A stretch of 49,201 bases of DNA from Rheinheimera nanhaiensis E407-8 (GCF_000296695.1 NZ_BAFK01000026.1:1-49201); one strand, 5' to 3'; counted from the first letter of the stretch, positions 26,322-37,489 are shown. Numbers and translations: made by a program. Notes: generated by a model from the letters alone, not told the origin.

Positions 26322-27131
26322 ATGCCTGCTATCGGAATTTTTGGTGCTAACGGCCGCATGGGCCGTGCCCTTGTCAGCGTTGCCAAAGAGCAACAACTTA
26401 ACTTAACGGCAGCCACCGTGCGTGCCGGCTCGGGCTTGCTTGGCGTTGATGCCGGCGAACTGGCGGGTGTGGGTAAATTAGCGTTACCGTTAACCGCAAC
26501 GGGGCCTGATAGCATTACGCAGGCCGAGATCTGGGTCGACTTTACCATGCCAGAGGCAATGCTGGCGCACCTTGAGCTGGCCGTCTCTGCCAACAAAGCT
26601 ATGGTGATAGGGGTGACCGGCCTGACCGATGCACAGTACGCCAGGGTGCAACAGGCCGCGAAGCATATTCCAATTGTCTGGGCGCCGAATATGAGTGTCG
26701 GGGTAAACCTGCTGCTGCACCTGGTACAAACCGCTGCCAAAGTGATGGGGCCAAGCGCCGATATTGAAATTATTGAAGCGCACCACAGGTTTAAAAAAGA
26801 TGCGCCTTCAGGCACCGCGATGGCAATTGGTGCCAGCATTGCCAAAGCGCTGGAGCGTGACTTAGCCAAAGTTGCTGTTTATGGCCGTGAAGGCATTACC
26901 GGCGAGCGTGAGCAGCAAACCATAGGTTTTGCCACCGTGCGTGGCGGCGACATTATTGGCGATCATACCGCCTTATTTGCTGATTTAGGCGAAAGGCTGG
27001 AAATTACGCATAAAGCTTCCAGCCGCAATACCTTTGCGCAAGGTGCGTTGCGCGCTGCTTTGTGGCTGCAAAATAAACAGGCCGGACTTTATTCTATGCA
27101 ACAAGTGTTAGGTTTAACCGAGTTAAGCTAG
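26322..27131 (+). CDS. dapB: 4-hydroxy-tetrahydrodipicolinate reductase
   Basis: 269 residues. Nucleotide-binding GIFGANGRMGRAL at the N-terminus, GVTGL, WAPNMSVGVNLL, and the active-site signature EAHHRFKKDAPSGTA. It reduces the dihydrodipicolinate precursor with NAD(P)H in the lysine/meso-diaminopimelate pathway. Located upstream of carAB as in several gammaproteobacteria, separated by 197 bp with a promoter-like -10 and an attenuator-like hairpin. Confidence 0.98.
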   Translation: MPAIGIFGANGRMGRALVSVAKEQQLNLTAATVRAGSGLLGVDAGELAGVGKLALPLTATGPDSITQAEIWVDFTMPEAMLAHLELAVSANKAMVIGVTGLTDAQYARVQQAAKHIPIVWAPNMSVGVNLLLHLVQTAAKVMGPSADIEIIEAHHRFKKDAPSGTAMAIGASIAKALERDLAKVAVYGREGITGEREQQTIGFATVRGGDIIGDHTALFADLGERLEITHKASSRNTFAQGALRAALWLQNKQAGLYSMQQVLGLTELS

Positions 27132-27174
27132 CTTTTTGCATCATTTAAGCAAAAAAGCGTGCAAACACAGCATT

Positions 27175-27180
27175 TATAAT
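27175..27180 (+). promoter_or_regulatory. -10 element of a carAB promoter
   Basis: Perfect TATAAT in an AT-rich stretch 154 bp upstream of carA. No convincing -35 is visible 16-18 bp ahead, so activator dependence or a mis-call is possible. Confidence 0.4.
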
Positions 27181-27233
27181 AAAATCCAAAAAAGGCATAG
27201 CTAAATAACCTCATATCGCCTAAAATAGTCAGG

Positions 27234-27248
27234 TTTGCCTAGGGCAAA
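27234..27248 (+). other. Leader hairpin upstream of the carA terminator
   Basis: Perfect 6-bp stem TTTGCC / GGCAAA with a 3-base loop, 22 bp before the terminator stem. A possible part of an attenuation switch. Confidence 0.35.
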
Positions 27249-27270
27249 TCCGGGTATCACATTTTGGGTC

Positions 27271-27311
27271 AAAACGGGTAGTAAAACAGCTTTGGTTTTC
27301 GCCCGTTTTTT
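27271..27311 (+). terminator. Intrinsic terminator/attenuator in the carA leader
   Basis: Outer stem AAAACGGG (27271-27278) / CCCGTTTT (27302-27309), inner stem AAAAC / GTTTT (27283-27287, 27295-27299), U-tract of six. Only 7 bases separate it from the GGAGG of carA, leaving no room for a promoter in between. Confidence 0.75.
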
Positions 27312-27328
27312 GCTGTTTGGAGGTTATC

Positions 27329-28459
27329 TTGACTAAGTCCGCCCTGCTCGTACTGGAAGACGGCACCGTATTTCGCGGTACAGCCATTGGCGCTGAAGGA
27401 GTTTCTGTAGGTGAAGTGGTGTTTAACACTTCAATGACCGGGTATCAGGAAATATTGACTGATCCCTCTTATGCAGAACAAATCGTTACGCTTACTTATC
27501 CACATATCGGTAATACCGGTACTAACCTCGAAGACGAGGAGTCCGGACAAATTTGGGCCCGCGGCCTGATTATCCGTGACCTGCCGTTGTTAGCCAGCAA
27601 TTTCCGTAACCAACTCTCACTTAGTCAGTATTTAACACAACACAATATTCTCGGCATCGCCGACATCGACACCCGCAAATTAACCCGGATTTTACGTGAA
27701 AAAGGTGCGCAAAACGGCTGCTTAATGGCCGGCGACAATCTGGATGAGGCCAAAGCGCTTCAGTTGGCGAAAGGCTTCCCCGGTTTATCAGGTATGGATT
27801 TAGCCAAAGAAGTGACGGTAAAAGCGCCATACCAGTGGACTGAGGGTAGCTGGCAGCTGGGCGAGGGTCACCGTACACCGGATAACGCTAAGTTTCATGT
27901 GGTCGCCTACGATTACGGCGTAAAGCGCAATATTCTGCGCATGCTGGCAGACCGTGGCTGTAAGTTAACAGTCGTGCCGGCACAAACACCTGCCAGTGAA
28001 GTGCTGGCAATGAACCCGGACGGTATCTTCTTATCAAATGGCCCAGGCGATCCGGCACCTTGTACTTACGCCATAGACGCCATTAAAACCTTTTTAGACA
28101 CTGATATTCCCATTTTCGGCATTTGTTTAGGCCACCAGTTACTGGCGCTGGCCAGCGGTGCGCAAACCGTGAAAATGACCGTAGGCCACCACGGCGGTAA
28201 CCACCCGGTGCAAAATTTGGATACCAAACGCGTATTAATTACTGCGCAAAACCATGGGTTCGCCGTAGATGAAGCCAGTTTGCCAGCCAATTTGCGCGCG
28301 ACGCATAAATCGTTGTTCGACGGCACCCTGCAAGGGATCCACCGTACTGATAAACCGGCATTTAGTTTCCAGGGCCACCCGGAAGCCAGCCCAGGCCCGC
28401 ATGAAGCGTCAGAGCTGTTTGACCACTTTATCGCGCTGATGCAACAAGCCAAAGCCTAA
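27329..28459 (+). CDS. carA: Carbamoyl-phosphate synthase small subunit
   Basis: 376 residues starting at TTG 27329, set by GGAGG 5 bases upstream; E. coli carA also uses a rare start. N-terminal small-subunit domain ([19 protein letters not shown]) and C-terminal class I glutamine amidotransferase domain with nucleophile Cys in [20 protein letters not shown], then NHGFAVDE and [14 protein letters not shown] (His-Glu of the triad). It makes ammonia from glutamine for CarB, serving arginine and pyrimidine synthesis. Expression must pass the terminator just upstream. Confidence 0.98.
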   Translation: MTKSALLVLEDGTVFRGTAIGAEGVSVGEVVFNTSMTGYQEILTDPSYAEQIVTLTYPHIGNTGTNLEDEESGQIWARGLIIRDLPLLASNFRNQLSLSQYLTQHNILGIADIDTRKLTRILREKGAQNGCLMAGDNLDEAKALQLAKGFPGLSGMDLAKEVTVKAPYQWTEGSWQLGEGHRTPDNAKFHVVAYDYGVKRNILRMLADRGCKLTVVPAQTPASEVLAMNPDGIFLSNGPGDPAPCTYAIDAIKTFLDTDIPIFGICLGHQLLALASGAQTVKMTVGHHGGNHPVQNLDTKRVLITAQNHGFAVDEASLPANLRATHKSLFDGTLQGIHRTDKPAFSFQGHPEASPGPHEASELFDHFIALMQQAKA

Positions 28460-28487
28460 GCCAACAGAATTACGGAGATTTACTGCA

Positions 28488-31400
28488 ATGCCAAAACGTA
28501 CCGACCTTAAAAGTATTCTGATTTTAGGCGCTGGCCCGATAGTGATTGGTCAGGCCTGCGAATTCGACTACTCAGGCGCCCAGGCCTGTAAAGCATTAAA
28601 AGAAGAGGGCTACCGCGTTATTCTGGTGAACTCTAACCCGGCCACCATTATGACTGACCCTGAAATGGCTGATGCCACTTACATCGAGCCTATTCACTGG
28701 CAAGTGGTCGAGAAAATTATTGCCAAAGAGCGCCCCTGTGCGGTACTGCCCACCATGGGCGGCCAGACGGCACTTAACTGTGCGCTGGACTTAGAGCGCC
28801 ATGGTGTACTGGCGAAATACAATGTCGAAATGATTGGCGCCACCGCCGATGCCATCGATAAAGCCGAAGACAGAAGCCGCTTTGATAAAGCCATGCGCTC
28901 TATTGGCCTGGCCTGCCCGCGTGCCGGTTTGGCGCACTCGATGGAAGAAGCCTATCAGGTGCTGGAAGACATTGGTTTTCCGTGCATCATCCGCCCGTCG
29001 TTTACTATGGGCGGTTCTGGCGGCGGTATTGCGTATAACCGCGAAGAGTTTGAAGAAATTTGTACCCGCGGGCTGGATTTATCACCCACCAAAGAGCTGC
29101 TGATTGACGAGTCGTTAATCGGCTGGAAAGAGTACGAGATGGAAGTGGTACGCGACAAAAACGATAACTGCATTATCGTCTGTGCCATCGAAAACTTCGA
29201 CCCTATGGGCGTACACACCGGCGACTCTATTACCGTAGCGCCGGCGCAAACACTGACCGATAAAGAATACCAGATTATGCGTAACGCCTCGCTGGCGGTA
29301 CTGCGTGAAATTGGTGTGGAAACCGGCGGTTCAAACGTACAGTTTGGTATTAACCCGCTAGATGGCCGCATGGTGATTATTGAGATGAACCCGCGGGTAT
29401 CGCGCTCATCGGCACTGGCCTCTAAAGCTACCGGTTTCCCCATTGCCAAGGTCGCGGCCAAACTGGCCATTGGTTACACCTTAGATGAGCTGGCTAACGA
29501 CATTACCGGCGGTAAAACCCCGGCCTCGTTTGAGCCGAGCATCGATTATGTCGTGACTAAGGTGCCACGGTTTAACTTTGAAAAGTTTGCCGGCGCTAAC
29601 GACCGCTTAACCACCCAGATGAAATCGGTTGGTGAAGTGATGGCCATTGGCCGTAACCAGCAGGAATCGCTGCAAAAAGCGCTGCGTGGTCTGGAAATTG
29701 GTGTCTGTGGCTTAGACCCTATCATCGATATCACGCTGCCGGAAGCCAAAGATAAAATTATCCGTGAATTAAAAGAGCCGGGCTCACACCGTATTTGGTA
29801 CATCGCCGATGCCATGCGTTTGGGCATGAGCATGGATGAGATTTTCAGCCTGACCAATATCGACCGTTGGTTCCTGGTACAAATTGAAGACCTGGTTAAA
29901 GAAGAGCTGGCGCTTGGCAAAGACGGTTTTGCAGCGCTTGATGCAGCGCGCATTGCGCGGTTAAAACGCAAAGGCTTCGCCGATAAACGTATTGCTGATG
30001 TGCTGGGCGTCAGTGAAAACGAAGTACGCAAAAAGCGTTACAGCTTTAATATTCACCCGGTGTACAAGCGGGTGGATACCTGTGCCGCCGAATTTGCCTC
30101 TAACACGGCTTATATGTACTCAAGCTATGACGAAGAGTGTGAAGCTGCACCGACCAACCGCGATAAAATTATGATTATCGGCGGCGGGCCAAACCGCATC
30201 GGTCAGGGGATTGAGTTTGACTACTGCTGTGTACATGCGGCGCTGGCGCTGCGGGAAGACGGTTATGAAACCATTATGGTGAACTGTAACCCGGAAACCG
30301 TTTCTACCGACTATGACACCTCAGATCGTTTGTACTTCGAGCCGATTACGCTGGAAGACGTGCTGGAAATTGTGCGCAAAGAGCAGCCAAAAGGCGTGAT
30401 CGTACAATACGGCGGCCAGACACCATTGAAATTAGCCCGTGCACTGGAAGCCAACGGCGTGCCAATTATCGGCACTTCACCGGACGCGATAGACCGCGCC
30501 GAAGATCGTGAGCGCTTCCAGCAGGCGGTAGAGCGTTTGGGCTTAAAACAGCCAAAAAACGCCACTGTCACCAGCTTAGAAGAAGCCATTACCAAAGCGG
30601 CTGATATTGGCTTCCCGATGGTGGTGCGTCCATCTTACGTGTTGGGTGGCCGGGCAATGGAAATTGTTTACGATGAGCAGGACTTACGCCGTTATATGAA
30701 CGAAGCGGTAAGCGTATCGAATGACTCGCCGGTGCTGTTAGACAACTTCCTTGATGATGCGATTGAAGTGGATATCGATGCCATTTGCGACGGCAAAGAA
30801 GTCGTCATTGGCGGTATTATGGAGCACATCGAGCAAGCCGGTGTGCACTCAGGTGACTCGGCCTGTACTTTGCCACCCCACAGCCTGAGCAAAGATATTC
30901 AGGATGTGATGCGCGAGCAGGTGCGTAAGCTGGCGCTGGAGCTGGGCGTTGTCGGCCTGATGAACACCCAGTTTGCGGTAAAAGATGGCGAAGTGTATTT
31001 AATTGAAGTAAACCCGCGCGCTGCCCGTACCGTGCCGTTTGTGTCTAAAGCCACCGGCGTGGCAGTCGCCAAAGTGGGTGCACGCTGTATGGCCGGCCGC
31101 TCATTGGCAGATCAGGGCGTTACCAAAGAAATTATCCCGCCGTTCTTCTCAGTAAAAGAAGTGGTGATCCCGTTTAACAAGTTTCCGGGTGTTGACCCTA
31201 TTCTAGGCCCTGAGATGCGTTCTACCGGTGAAGTCATGGGCGTGGGTGATACCTTTGAGCAAGCCTTTGCCAAAGGCCAGTTAGGTGCCAGCACCGTGAT
31301 ACCAACCGGGGGCCGTGCCTTGCTTTCAGTGCGCGACAGCGATAAAGTGCGCGTCATTGACCTGGCTAAACGCATGGTCGCCAAAGGCTTTGAGCTGGAC

Positions 31401-31709
31401 GCCACCGGCGGTACTGCGATGGCATTGCAGGCGGCGGGTATCGAGTGTCGCCGGGTGAACAAAGTATCAGAAGGCCGGCCACATATACTGGACCGCATTA
31501 AAAATGGCGAGTACAGCTATATTGTTAACACCACGGATGGCCGTCAGGCGATTGAAGACTCTAAAGTTATCCGCCGTGGTGCACTGCAGTACAAAGCCAA
31601 CTATACCACGACATTAAATGCCGCCTTTGCCACGGTAATGTCTAACGCCGCCAGTGCGTTTGACGATGTGGCCTCGGTGCAGGAATTACATAAGAGAGTA
31701 AACGGATGA
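28488..31709 (+). CDS. carB: Carbamoyl-phosphate synthase large subunit
   Basis: 1073 residues, full length. Two homologous ATP-grasp halves: the first begins [23 protein letters not shown], the second near residue 560 with [26 protein letters not shown]-terminal MGS-like domain (about 935-1073) carries the allosteric sites. It forms carbamoyl phosphate from bicarbonate, ammonia and 2 ATP with an internal tunnel from CarA. 28 bp after carA; overlaps greA by four bases (ATGA). Confidence 0.99.
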   Translation: MPKRTDLKSILILGAGPIVIGQACEFDYSGAQACKALKEEGYRVILVNSNPATIMTDPEMADATYIEPIHWQVVEKIIAKERPCAVLPTMGGQTALNCALDLERHGVLAKYNVEMIGATADAIDKAEDRSRFDKAMRSIGLACPRAGLAHSMEEAYQVLEDIGFPCIIRPSFTMGGSGGGIAYNREEFEEICTRGLDLSPTKELLIDESLIGWKEYEMEVVRDKNDNCIIVCAIENFDPMGVHTGDSITVAPAQTLTDKEYQIMRNASLAVLREIGVETGGSNVQFGINPLDGRMVIIEMNPRVSRSSALASKATGFPIAKVAAKLAIGYTLDELANDITGGKTPASFEPSIDYVVTKVPRFNFEKFAGANDRLTTQMKSVGEVMAIGRNQQESLQKALRGLEIGVCGLDPIIDITLPEAKDKIIRELKEPGSHRIWYIADAMRLGMSMDEIFSLTNIDRWFLVQIEDLVKEELALGKDGFAALDAARIARLKRKGFADKRIADVLGVSENEVRKKRYSFNIHPVYKRVDTCAAEFASNTAYMYSSYDEECEAAPTNRDKIMIIGGGPNRIGQGIEFDYCCVHAALALREDGYETIMVNCNPETVSTDYDTSDRLYFEPITLEDVLEIVRKEQPKGVIVQYGGQTPLKLARALEANGVPIIGTSPDAIDRAEDRERFQQAVERLGLKQPKNATVTSLEEAITKAADIGFPMVVRPSYVLGGRAMEIVYDEQDLRRYMNEAVSVSNDSPVLLDNFLDDAIEVDIDAICDGKEVVIGGIMEHIEQAGVHSGDSACTLPPHSLSKDIQDVMREQVRKLALELGVVGLMNTQFAVKDGEVYLIEVNPRAARTVPFVSKATGVAVAKVGARCMAGRSLADQGVTKEIIPPFFSVKEVVIPFNKFPGVDPILGPEMRSTGEVMGVGDTFEQAFAKGQLGASTVIPTGGRALLSVRDSDKVRVIDLAKRMVAKGFELDATGGTAMALQAAGIECRRVNKVSEGRPHILDRIKNGEYSYIVNTTDGRQAIEDSKVIRRGALQYKANYTTTLNAAFATVMSNAASAFDDVASVQELHKRVNG

Positions 31710-32182
31710 GCCAAATTCCGATGACAGTGCAGGGCGCAGAACAACTGCGTGCTGAGCTGAACGAATTAAAATCAGTAAAACGGCCGGCGGTGATCCAGGC
31801 CATTGCTGAAGCGCGTGAGCACGGTGATTTAAAAGAAAACGCCGAATATCACGCCGCGCGTGAGCAGCAAGGCTTTATCGAAGGCCGCATTCAGGACATT
31901 GAGGCTAAGCTGTCCAATGCGCAGATCATTGATGTAACTAAGCTGCCTAACAGCGGCAAAGTGATCTTTGGTTGTACTGTGACTATCCTCAATCTGGATA
32001 CCGACGAAGAAGTTACCTACCGCATTGTGGGTGATGATGAAGCCGATATCAAAAACAACCTGATATCAGTGAATTCGCCAATAGCCCGCGGTTTAATTGG
32101 TAAGTCTGCTGATGATGTAGCGAACATCACCACACCCAAAGGGGTGGTGGAGTTTGAAATTACCAAGGTACAGTATTTGTAA
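31706..32182 (+). CDS. greA: Transcription elongation factor GreA
   Basis: 158 residues. N-terminal coiled coil with the signature [37 protein letters not shown], whose acidic tip (DLKENAEY) enters the RNA polymerase secondary channel, and C-terminal FKBP-like domain ([24 protein letters not shown]). It stimulates transcript cleavage in backtracked complexes. Start overlaps the carB stop (ATGA), so it is part of the carAB transcript. Strong terminator downstream. Confidence 0.98.
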   Translation: MSQIPMTVQGAEQLRAELNELKSVKRPAVIQAIAEAREHGDLKENAEYHAAREQQGFIEGRIQDIEAKLSNAQIIDVTKLPNSGKVIFGCTVTILNLDTDEEVTYRIVGDDEADIKNNLISVNSPIARGLIGKSADDVANITTPKGVVEFEITKVQYL

Positions 32183-32210
32183 CAGGCGTTGGTAAGCTGC
32201 CAGCGGAATA

Positions 32211-32237
32211 AAAAAAGCGCCCACGGGCGCTTTTTTT
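32211..32237. terminator. Bidirectional terminator between greA and yhbY
   Basis: GCGCCC / GGGCGC stem with a very short loop, flanked by six A and seven T; serves both converging genes. Confidence 0.87.
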
Positions 32238-32251
32238 GACTGCAAGAGTGC

Positions 32252-32548
32252 TTAACCGCGCGGCAGGCTAATTTTTTTGTCTTTACTGGGGCGGAACAAC
32301 ACCAGCATTTTGCCGATAACCTGCACTTGCTCGGCTTTGGTTTCCCGCACTATGGCGTCCATGATTAACACTTTTTGTTCCCGGTCTTCCGTTGGCACTT
32401 TCACTTTAATCAGTTCGTGAAAGTTAAGGGCATTGTCAATTTCGGCCACTACACCTTCGGTCAAACCATTACTACCGAGCAGGATCACCGGCTTTAAATC
32501 ATGGGCTTTGGCTTTTAAAAATTGTTTCTGTTTGTTGGTTAAACTCAT
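32252..32548 (-). CDS. yhbY: CRM-domain ribosome assembly RNA-binding protein YhbY
   Basis: 98 residues from ATG 32548; the open frame extends 22 codons upstream but the family begins at MSLTNKQKQFLK. Shows the CRM signature HDLKPVILLGSNGLTEGVVAEIDNAL with the GxxG-type loop, and QVIGKMLVLFRPSKDKKISLPRG. Associates with pre-50S particles in E. coli. Divergent from rlmE. Confidence 0.97.
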   Translation of the reverse strand: MSLTNKQKQFLKAKAHDLKPVILLGSNGLTEGVVAEIDNALNFHELIKVKVPTEDREQKVLIMDAIVRETKAEQVQVIGKMLVLFRPSKDKKISLPRG

Positions 32549-32573
32549 AAAATGCTTATTTCCGCTGCGAACG

Positions 32574-32602
32574 CTTGAATTTGCGTTATTGTAGCGCCAT
32601 CT
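32574..32602 (+). promoter_or_regulatory. Sigma-32-like promoter of rlmE-ftsH
   Basis: CTTGAAT (32574-32580), 14-bp spacer, CGCCATCT (32595-32602), one mismatch to CCCCATNT, 29 bp before the rlmE ATG. The same operon is heat-induced in E. coli. Confidence 0.7.
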
Positions 32603-32631
32603 AACCGATAACACTAATTAAGAGTGTCAGC

Positions 32632-33261
32632 ATGACCAAGAAAAAGCGCTCGGCCAGTTCAACCCGCTGGCTGAAAGAGCATTTTGACGATCACTTTGTG
32701 CAAAAAGCACAGAAGCTCGGTTTACGTTCGCGTGCCGCCTTTAAACTGGAAGAGATTAACCAGAAAGACAAGCTGATCAGAAGCGGCATGACAGTGGTTG
32801 ATTTAGGCTCGGCGCCGGGCAGCTGGTCACAGTTTTGCGTTGGTCAGGTAGGTAGCGGCGGCACTGTAATTGCCTGCGATATTTTGCCGATGGACCCGAT
32901 TAACGGTGTCAGTTTTTTACAGGGCGATTTTCGTGAAGAAGCGGTATTGGAAGCGCTGCTGAGCCGGATCGGCGGTCAGAACGTAGATGTAGTACTGTCG
33001 GATATGGCGCCCAATATGAGCGGTAATGACACCACCGATCAGGCCCGCTCTATGTACCTGGTCGAACTGGCGTTAGATATGTGCCACAAAGTGTTGAAGC
33101 AAAATGGCAGTTTTGTGGTCAAAGTATTTCAGGGCGAAGGCTTTGAGCACTATGTAAAGGCCGTACGCGAGGCCTTTAACGTGGTAAAAATTCGCAAGCC
33201 CGAGTCGTCCCGTGCCCGCTCCAGTGAGACATATATCGTGGCGACGGGCTTTAAAGTCTAG
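32632..33261 (+). CDS. rlmE: 23S rRNA 2'-O-ribose U2552 methyltransferase
   Basis: 209 residues, as in E. coli RlmE (FtsJ/RrmJ). SAM-binding [14 protein letters not shown], then [16 protein letters not shown] and [14 protein letters not shown]; the catalytic K-D-K-E set is represented by Lys near residue 40, Asp in SDMAPN, Lys in VVKVF and Glu in [10 protein letters not shown]. It methylates U2552 in the A loop at a late stage of 50S assembly. ftsH follows after 49 bp. Confidence 0.97.
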   Translation: MTKKKRSASSTRWLKEHFDDHFVQKAQKLGLRSRAAFKLEEINQKDKLIRSGMTVVDLGSAPGSWSQFCVGQVGSGGTVIACDILPMDPINGVSFLQGDFREEAVLEALLSRIGGQNVDVVLSDMAPNMSGNDTTDQARSMYLVELALDMCHKVLKQNGSFVVKVFQGEGFEHYVKAVREAFNVVKIRKPESSRARSSETYIVATGFKV

Positions 33262-33310
33262 TAAAGTAGATGGGTAGTTATCTTATTATCGGTATAAAGA
33301 GGTTATAACC

Positions 33311-35236
33311 TTGAGTGACATGGCAAAGAATCTGATTGTCTGGTTAGTGATCGCCGTTGTATTAATGTCGGTGTTCAATAGCTTTGGCCCCGGCGACAGT
33401 GTCGATCGGCAAACCAGTTACACTCAGTTTATCAATGAGGTAAATCAGGGGCAGATCCGCGAAGTAAAGGTTGACCGCACAGGTGTGATTACCGGCGTGA
33501 AACGCAGCGGTGAGCGCTTCGAAACCGTGATCCCAACAGGTTATGACGAGAAACTGCTGGATGATCTGATCAAAAACAACGTTAACTCTTTTGGCAGTAA
33601 GCCGGAAGAGAGCAGCTGGCTGGCGACCATTTTTATCTCCTGGTTCCCGATGCTACTGCTTATCGGCGTGTGGATTTTCTTTATGCGCCAGATGCAGGGC
33701 GGCGGTGGCAAAGGTGCGATGTCCTTTGGTAAAAGCAAAGCCCGCTTAATGGGTGAAGATCAGATTAAAACCACTTTTGCTGATGTGGCCGGTTGTGATG
33801 AAGCCAAAGAAGAAGTGTCTGAACTGGTCGATTACCTGCGTGACCCGTCGCGCTTCCAGAAGCTGGGCGGTAAAATTCCCAAAGGCATCCTGATGGTGGG
33901 CCCACCAGGTACCGGTAAAACCTTGTTGGCCAAAGCCATCGCCGGTGAAGCTAAAGTGCCGTTTTTCACCATTTCAGGTTCAGATTTCGTTGAAATGTTT
34001 GTCGGTGTTGGTGCCTCGCGCGTACGGGATATGTTCGAGCAGGCGAAAAAAGCCGCGCCTTGCATCATCTTTATCGACGAAATTGACGCCGTAGGCCGCC
34101 AGCGTGGTGCCGGTTTAGGCGGTGGTCATGACGAGCGTGAGCAAACGTTAAACCAGATGCTGGTAGAGATGGACGGCTTTGACGGTAACGAAGGCATTAT
34201 TGTTATCGCTGCTACTAACCGGCCAGACGTGTTAGATCCTGCATTACTGCGGCCAGGCCGTTTTGACCGCCAGGTGGTAGTGGGCTTACCGGATGTCAAA
34301 GGCCGGGAACAGATTTTAAAAGTGCATATGCGTAAAGTGCCGCTGGCCGAAGGTGTTGAGCCTTCTGTGATTGCCCGCGGTACGCCAGGCTTCTCCGGTG
34401 CTGATTTAGCTAACCTGGTCAACGAAGCGGCACTGTTTGCTGCCCGTGGTAACCGCCGTGTGGTGTCGATGGATGAGTTTGAAAAAGCCAAAGACAAAAT
34501 CATGATGGGTGCCGAGCGCCGCTCTATGGTGATGACGGAAAAAGAAAAGGAAATGACCGCTTACCACGAAGCCGGCCATGCCATTGTTGGCCGCTTAGTG
34601 CCAGAGCACGATCCGGTATATAAAGTGAGCATTATCCCGCGTGGTCGTGCGCTGGGTGTCACTATGTATTTACCGGAGCGTGACCGCGTATCGCACAGTA
34701 AACGCCATTTAGAAAGCATGATTAGCTCGCTGTTTGGTGGCCGTATCGCCGAAGAAGTGATCTATGGTTTTGAACAGGTAACAACAGGTGCATCCAACGA
34801 TATTGAACGCGCCACTGACTTAGCCCGCAAAATGGTGACGCAGTGGGGCTTCTCAGAAAAACTAGGGCCATTGCTGTACGCCGATGAAGAGGGCGAAGTG
34901 TTTTTAGGCCGCTCGGTCAGTAAAAACAAGCATATGTCTGAAGATACGGTTAAAGCGATTGATGCTGAGATCCGCGACTTTATTGACCGCAATTACGACA
35001 GAGCGAAGAAAATTATCGAAGAGAATATGGACATACTGCACGCGATGAAAGATGCGCTGATGAAGTATGAAACCATAGACGCCAAGCAAATCGACGATTT
35101 AATGGCACGGCGTGAAGTGCGCCAGCCAGAAAATTGGGAGCCACGTGATAAGGGCTCTGATGATAAGCCTGATGCCAAAGCGACTAAAGATGATGCTGTG
35201 GTAGCGGCGAAACCTTCTGAAGGTAACTTGCACTAA
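33311..35236 (+). CDS. ftsH: ATP-dependent zinc metalloprotease FtsH
   Basis: 641 residues starting at TTG 33311 (AGAGG 8 bases upstream); the ATG three codons on is too far from it. Two membrane helices (about 5-24 and 103-122) with a periplasmic loop, AAA+ domain with Walker A GPPGTGKT (about 196), Walker [15 protein letters not shown], and the zinc site HEAGH at 418-422. It degrades membrane proteins and unstable regulators such as sigma-32 and LpxC in E. coli. Variable acidic/Ala-rich C-terminal tail. Confidence 0.98.
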   Translation: MSDMAKNLIVWLVIAVVLMSVFNSFGPGDSVDRQTSYTQFINEVNQGQIREVKVDRTGVITGVKRSGERFETVIPTGYDEKLLDDLIKNNVNSFGSKPEESSWLATIFISWFPMLLLIGVWIFFMRQMQGGGGKGAMSFGKSKARLMGEDQIKTTFADVAGCDEAKEEVSELVDYLRDPSRFQKLGGKIPKGILMVGPPGTGKTLLAKAIAGEAKVPFFTISGSDFVEMFVGVGASRVRDMFEQAKKAAPCIIFIDEIDAVGRQRGAGLGGGHDEREQTLNQMLVEMDGFDGNEGIIVIAATNRPDVLDPALLRPGRFDRQVVVGLPDVKGREQILKVHMRKVPLAEGVEPSVIARGTPGFSGADLANLVNEAALFAARGNRRVVSMDEFEKAKDKIMMGAERRSMVMTEKEKEMTAYHEAGHAIVGRLVPEHDPVYKVSIIPRGRALGVTMYLPERDRVSHSKRHLESMISSLFGGRIAEEVIYGFEQVTTGASNDIERATDLARKMVTQWGFSEKLGPLLYADEEGEVFLGRSVSKNKHMSEDTVKAIDAEIRDFIDRNYDRAKKIIEENMDILHAMKDALMKYETIDAKQIDDLMARREVRQPENWEPRDKGSDDKPDAKATKDDAVVAAKPSEGNLH

Positions 35237-35260
35237 GCTTACCCGAGTCGTTAGTTTCCC

Positions 35261-35287
35261 AGCCCCGGTCTTCCGGGGCTTGTTTTT
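35261..35287 (+). terminator. Intrinsic terminator after ftsH
   Basis: Perfect 8-bp stem AGCCCCGG / CCGGGGCT, 4-base loop TCTT, then TGTTTTT. Confidence 0.88.
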
Positions 35288-35317
35288 ACTGCTAGCGTTT
35301 TGGCAGCAGGAGTTGTT

Positions 35318-36151
35318 ATGCAATTAACCTTACCCCGCCAGCGCCAACTGGATCTTAGCCGTCCGGTGGTAATGGGCATTTTAAATGTAACACCCGATTC
35401 GTTTTCCGATGGCGGCCGCTACACCCAACTGGACGCTGCCCTGTATCAGGCCGAGCAAATGCTGACAGATGGCGCGGCTATTTTGGATATTGGCGGCGAG
35501 TCAACCCGGCCCGGCGCGCTTGATGTGACCGAAATGCAAGAGCTTGAGCGGGTAGTGCCGGTGATAAGCGCTATACGCCAGCGTTTTGATTGTGTGATCT
35601 CGATTGATACCAGTAAAGCCGTCGTGATGTCAGCGGCAGTTCAGGCAGGTGCGGATATTATCAATGATGTCAGAGCATTGCAGGAGCCTGGTGCGCTGGC
35701 GGTAGCGGTACAGGCGGCAGTGCCGGTCTGTCTGATGCATATGCAGGGGGCGCCGCGCAGTATGCAGCAGGCGCCAGACTATCAGGACGTGGTGAACGAA
35801 GTGCTGCAGTATCTGCTCAGCCGGGCGCAGCAGTGTCAGCAAGCCGGCATTGATAAAGCACAGATTATTCTTGATCCCGGCTTTGGCTTTGGTAAAAACC
35901 TCAGCCACAATTATGCCTTGTTACAACAGTTAGAACGGTTTTGCAGCCAGGGTTATGCCGTGCTTGCCGGTATGTCGCGTAAGTCGATGATTGGCCAGTT
36001 ATTAAACGAGCCTGTCGACCAGCGTTTGGCAGGCAGTCTGGCCTGCGCTACTATAGCCGCATTAAAAGGCGCCCACATTATCCGGGTGCATGATGTTAAA
36101 GAAACCGTGCAGGCGGTCAGGGTGGTTACCGCCACGCAGTATGGAGCGTAA
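35318..36151 (+). CDS. folP: Dihydropteroate synthase
   Basis: 277 residues from ATG 35318 (AGGAG 6 bases upstream; the TTG at 35300 is rejected). Signatures MGILNVTPDSFSDGGRY, DIGGESTRPGA, CLMHMQGAPRSMQ, DPGFGFGKNLSHNYALL and GMSRKSMIGQLL. It joins p-aminobenzoate to hydroxymethyl-dihydropterin pyrophosphate in folate synthesis; target of sulfonamides. glmM follows 3 bp after the stop, so the two are co-transcribed. Confidence 0.98.
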   Translation: MQLTLPRQRQLDLSRPVVMGILNVTPDSFSDGGRYTQLDAALYQAEQMLTDGAAILDIGGESTRPGALDVTEMQELERVVPVISAIRQRFDCVISIDTSKAVVMSAAVQAGADIINDVRALQEPGALAVAVQAAVPVCLMHMQGAPRSMQQAPDYQDVVNEVLQYLLSRAQQCQQAGIDKAQIILDPGFGFGKNLSHNYALLQQLERFCSQGYAVLAGMSRKSMIGQLLNEPVDQRLAGSLACATIAALKGAHIIRVHDVKETVQAVRVVTATQYGA

Positions 36152-36154
36152 AGG

Positions 36155-37489
36155 ATGAGTAGAAAGTATTTTGGTACCGATGGTGTGCGCGGCCGGGTGG
36201 GCGATTTTCCTATCACGCCGGAATTTGCGATGAAATTAGGCTGGGCTGCAGGTAGAGTATTATCACAGCGCGGTACCCGTAAAGTGCTGATTGGTAAAGA
36301 TACCCGTATATCCGGTTATTTACTGGAAACCGCGCTGGAAGCCGGCTTAATTGCCGCCGGTATTGATGTGCGGCTCTTAGGCCCTATGCCAACGCCGGCC
36401 GTGGCTTATTTAACCCGTACCTTCCGTGCTGAGGCTGGTATAGTGATCAGCGCCTCGCATAATCCTTACTATGACAATGGCATTAAGTTTTTCTCGGCCG
36501 ACGGCACTAAGTTGCCGGACGACGTTGAGCTGGCGATAGAGCACGAGCTGGAGCAACCGATGGTGTGCGAGAGCTCTGAAAAACTGGGCAAAGCTCAGCG
36601 TATTGATGATGCTGCCGGCCGTTACATCGAATTTTGTAAAAGCCATCTGCCGAACCACTTATCCCTTAACGGCATGAAAGTGGTGATCGATTGCGCACAT
36701 GGCGCCACCTACCATATAGCACCCGCGGTGTTTAAAGAGCTGGGTGCTGAAGTGGTGGTCATAGGTGCCAGCCCCAATGGTTTGAATATTAATGATCACT
36801 GCGGTGCAACTCATACCGAGTTGCTGCAACAAACCGTGGTAGAGCATAAGGCCGATTTAGGTATTGCCTATGATGGTGATGGCGATCGCGTGATGATGGC
36901 GGACCATACCGGCCGTATTATCGATGGCGACGAGATAGTTTATATCATTGCCCGTGCCGCCAAGGCGCAAAACAAATTGCACGGCGGTGTCGTCGGCACC
37001 CTGATGAGCAACCTGGGGCTGGAGCTGGCCCTAAAACAGCTGGACATTCCGTTTGAGCGCAGTAAGGTCGGCGATCGCTATGTAATGGAGCTGCTACGGG
37101 AGAAAAACTGGCGTATCGGCGGTGAAAACTCCGGTCATGTACTGAATTTAGACCACACCTGTACCGGCGATGGCATTATTGCCTCTTTGCAGGTACTGAC
37201 TGCGATGATTGAAGCCAACATGACACTGGCGGAGTTTAGCCAGGGCATGCATAAGCTGCCGCAGGTGCTGGTGAATGTGAAGTTTGAAAAAGGCACGGCA
37301 CCGCTGGAGAAGCAACACGTCAAACAAGTGATTGCCGAAGTGGAAGCCGAGCTTAACGGCAGTGGCCGGGTGCTGATCCGTAAAAGCGGCACTGAGCCGT
37401 TAATTCGCGTAATGGTTGAGGGCGAACAGGAAGCGGTAGTGCGCCAATATGCTGAGCGTATTGCCGCTGCGGTAAAAATCGCCAGTTGA
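36155..37489 (+). CDS. glmM: Phosphoglucosamine mutase
   Basis: 444 residues. N-terminal [13 protein letters not shown], active-site phosphoserine Ser101 in [16 protein letters not shown], metal site DGDGDRVMM and substrate loop GGENSGHVL, with [15 protein letters not shown] near the end. It converts glucosamine-6-phosphate to glucosamine-1-phosphate for peptidoglycan and LPS. Overlapping-style arrangement with folP. Confidence 0.99.
   Translation: MSRKYFGTDGVRGRVGDFPITPEFAMKLGWAAGRVLSQRGTRKVLIGKDTRISGYLLETALEAGLIAAGIDVRLLGPMPTPAVAYLTRTFRAEAGIVISASHNPYYDNGIKFFSADGTKLPDDVELAIEHELEQPMVCESSEKLGKAQRIDDAAGRYIEFCKSHLPNHLSLNGMKVVIDCAHGATYHIAPAVFKELGAEVVVIGASPNGLNINDHCGATHTELLQQTVVEHKADLGIAYDGDGDRVMMADHTGRIIDGDEIVYIIARAAKAQNKLHGGVVGTLMSNLGLELALKQLDIPFERSKVGDRYVMELLREKNWRIGGENSGHVLNLDHTCTGDGIIASLQVLTAMIEANMTLAEFSQGMHKLPQVLVNVKFEKGTAPLEKQHVKQVIAEVEAELNGSGRVLIRKSGTEPLIRVMVEGEQEAVVRQYAERIAAAVKIAS

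Noticed and set aside
27235..27336. Possible leader peptide frame (TTG start) before carA
   Set aside because: No ribosome binding site, rare start, no run of arginine or other regulatory codons; it overlaps the terminator stem by chance.
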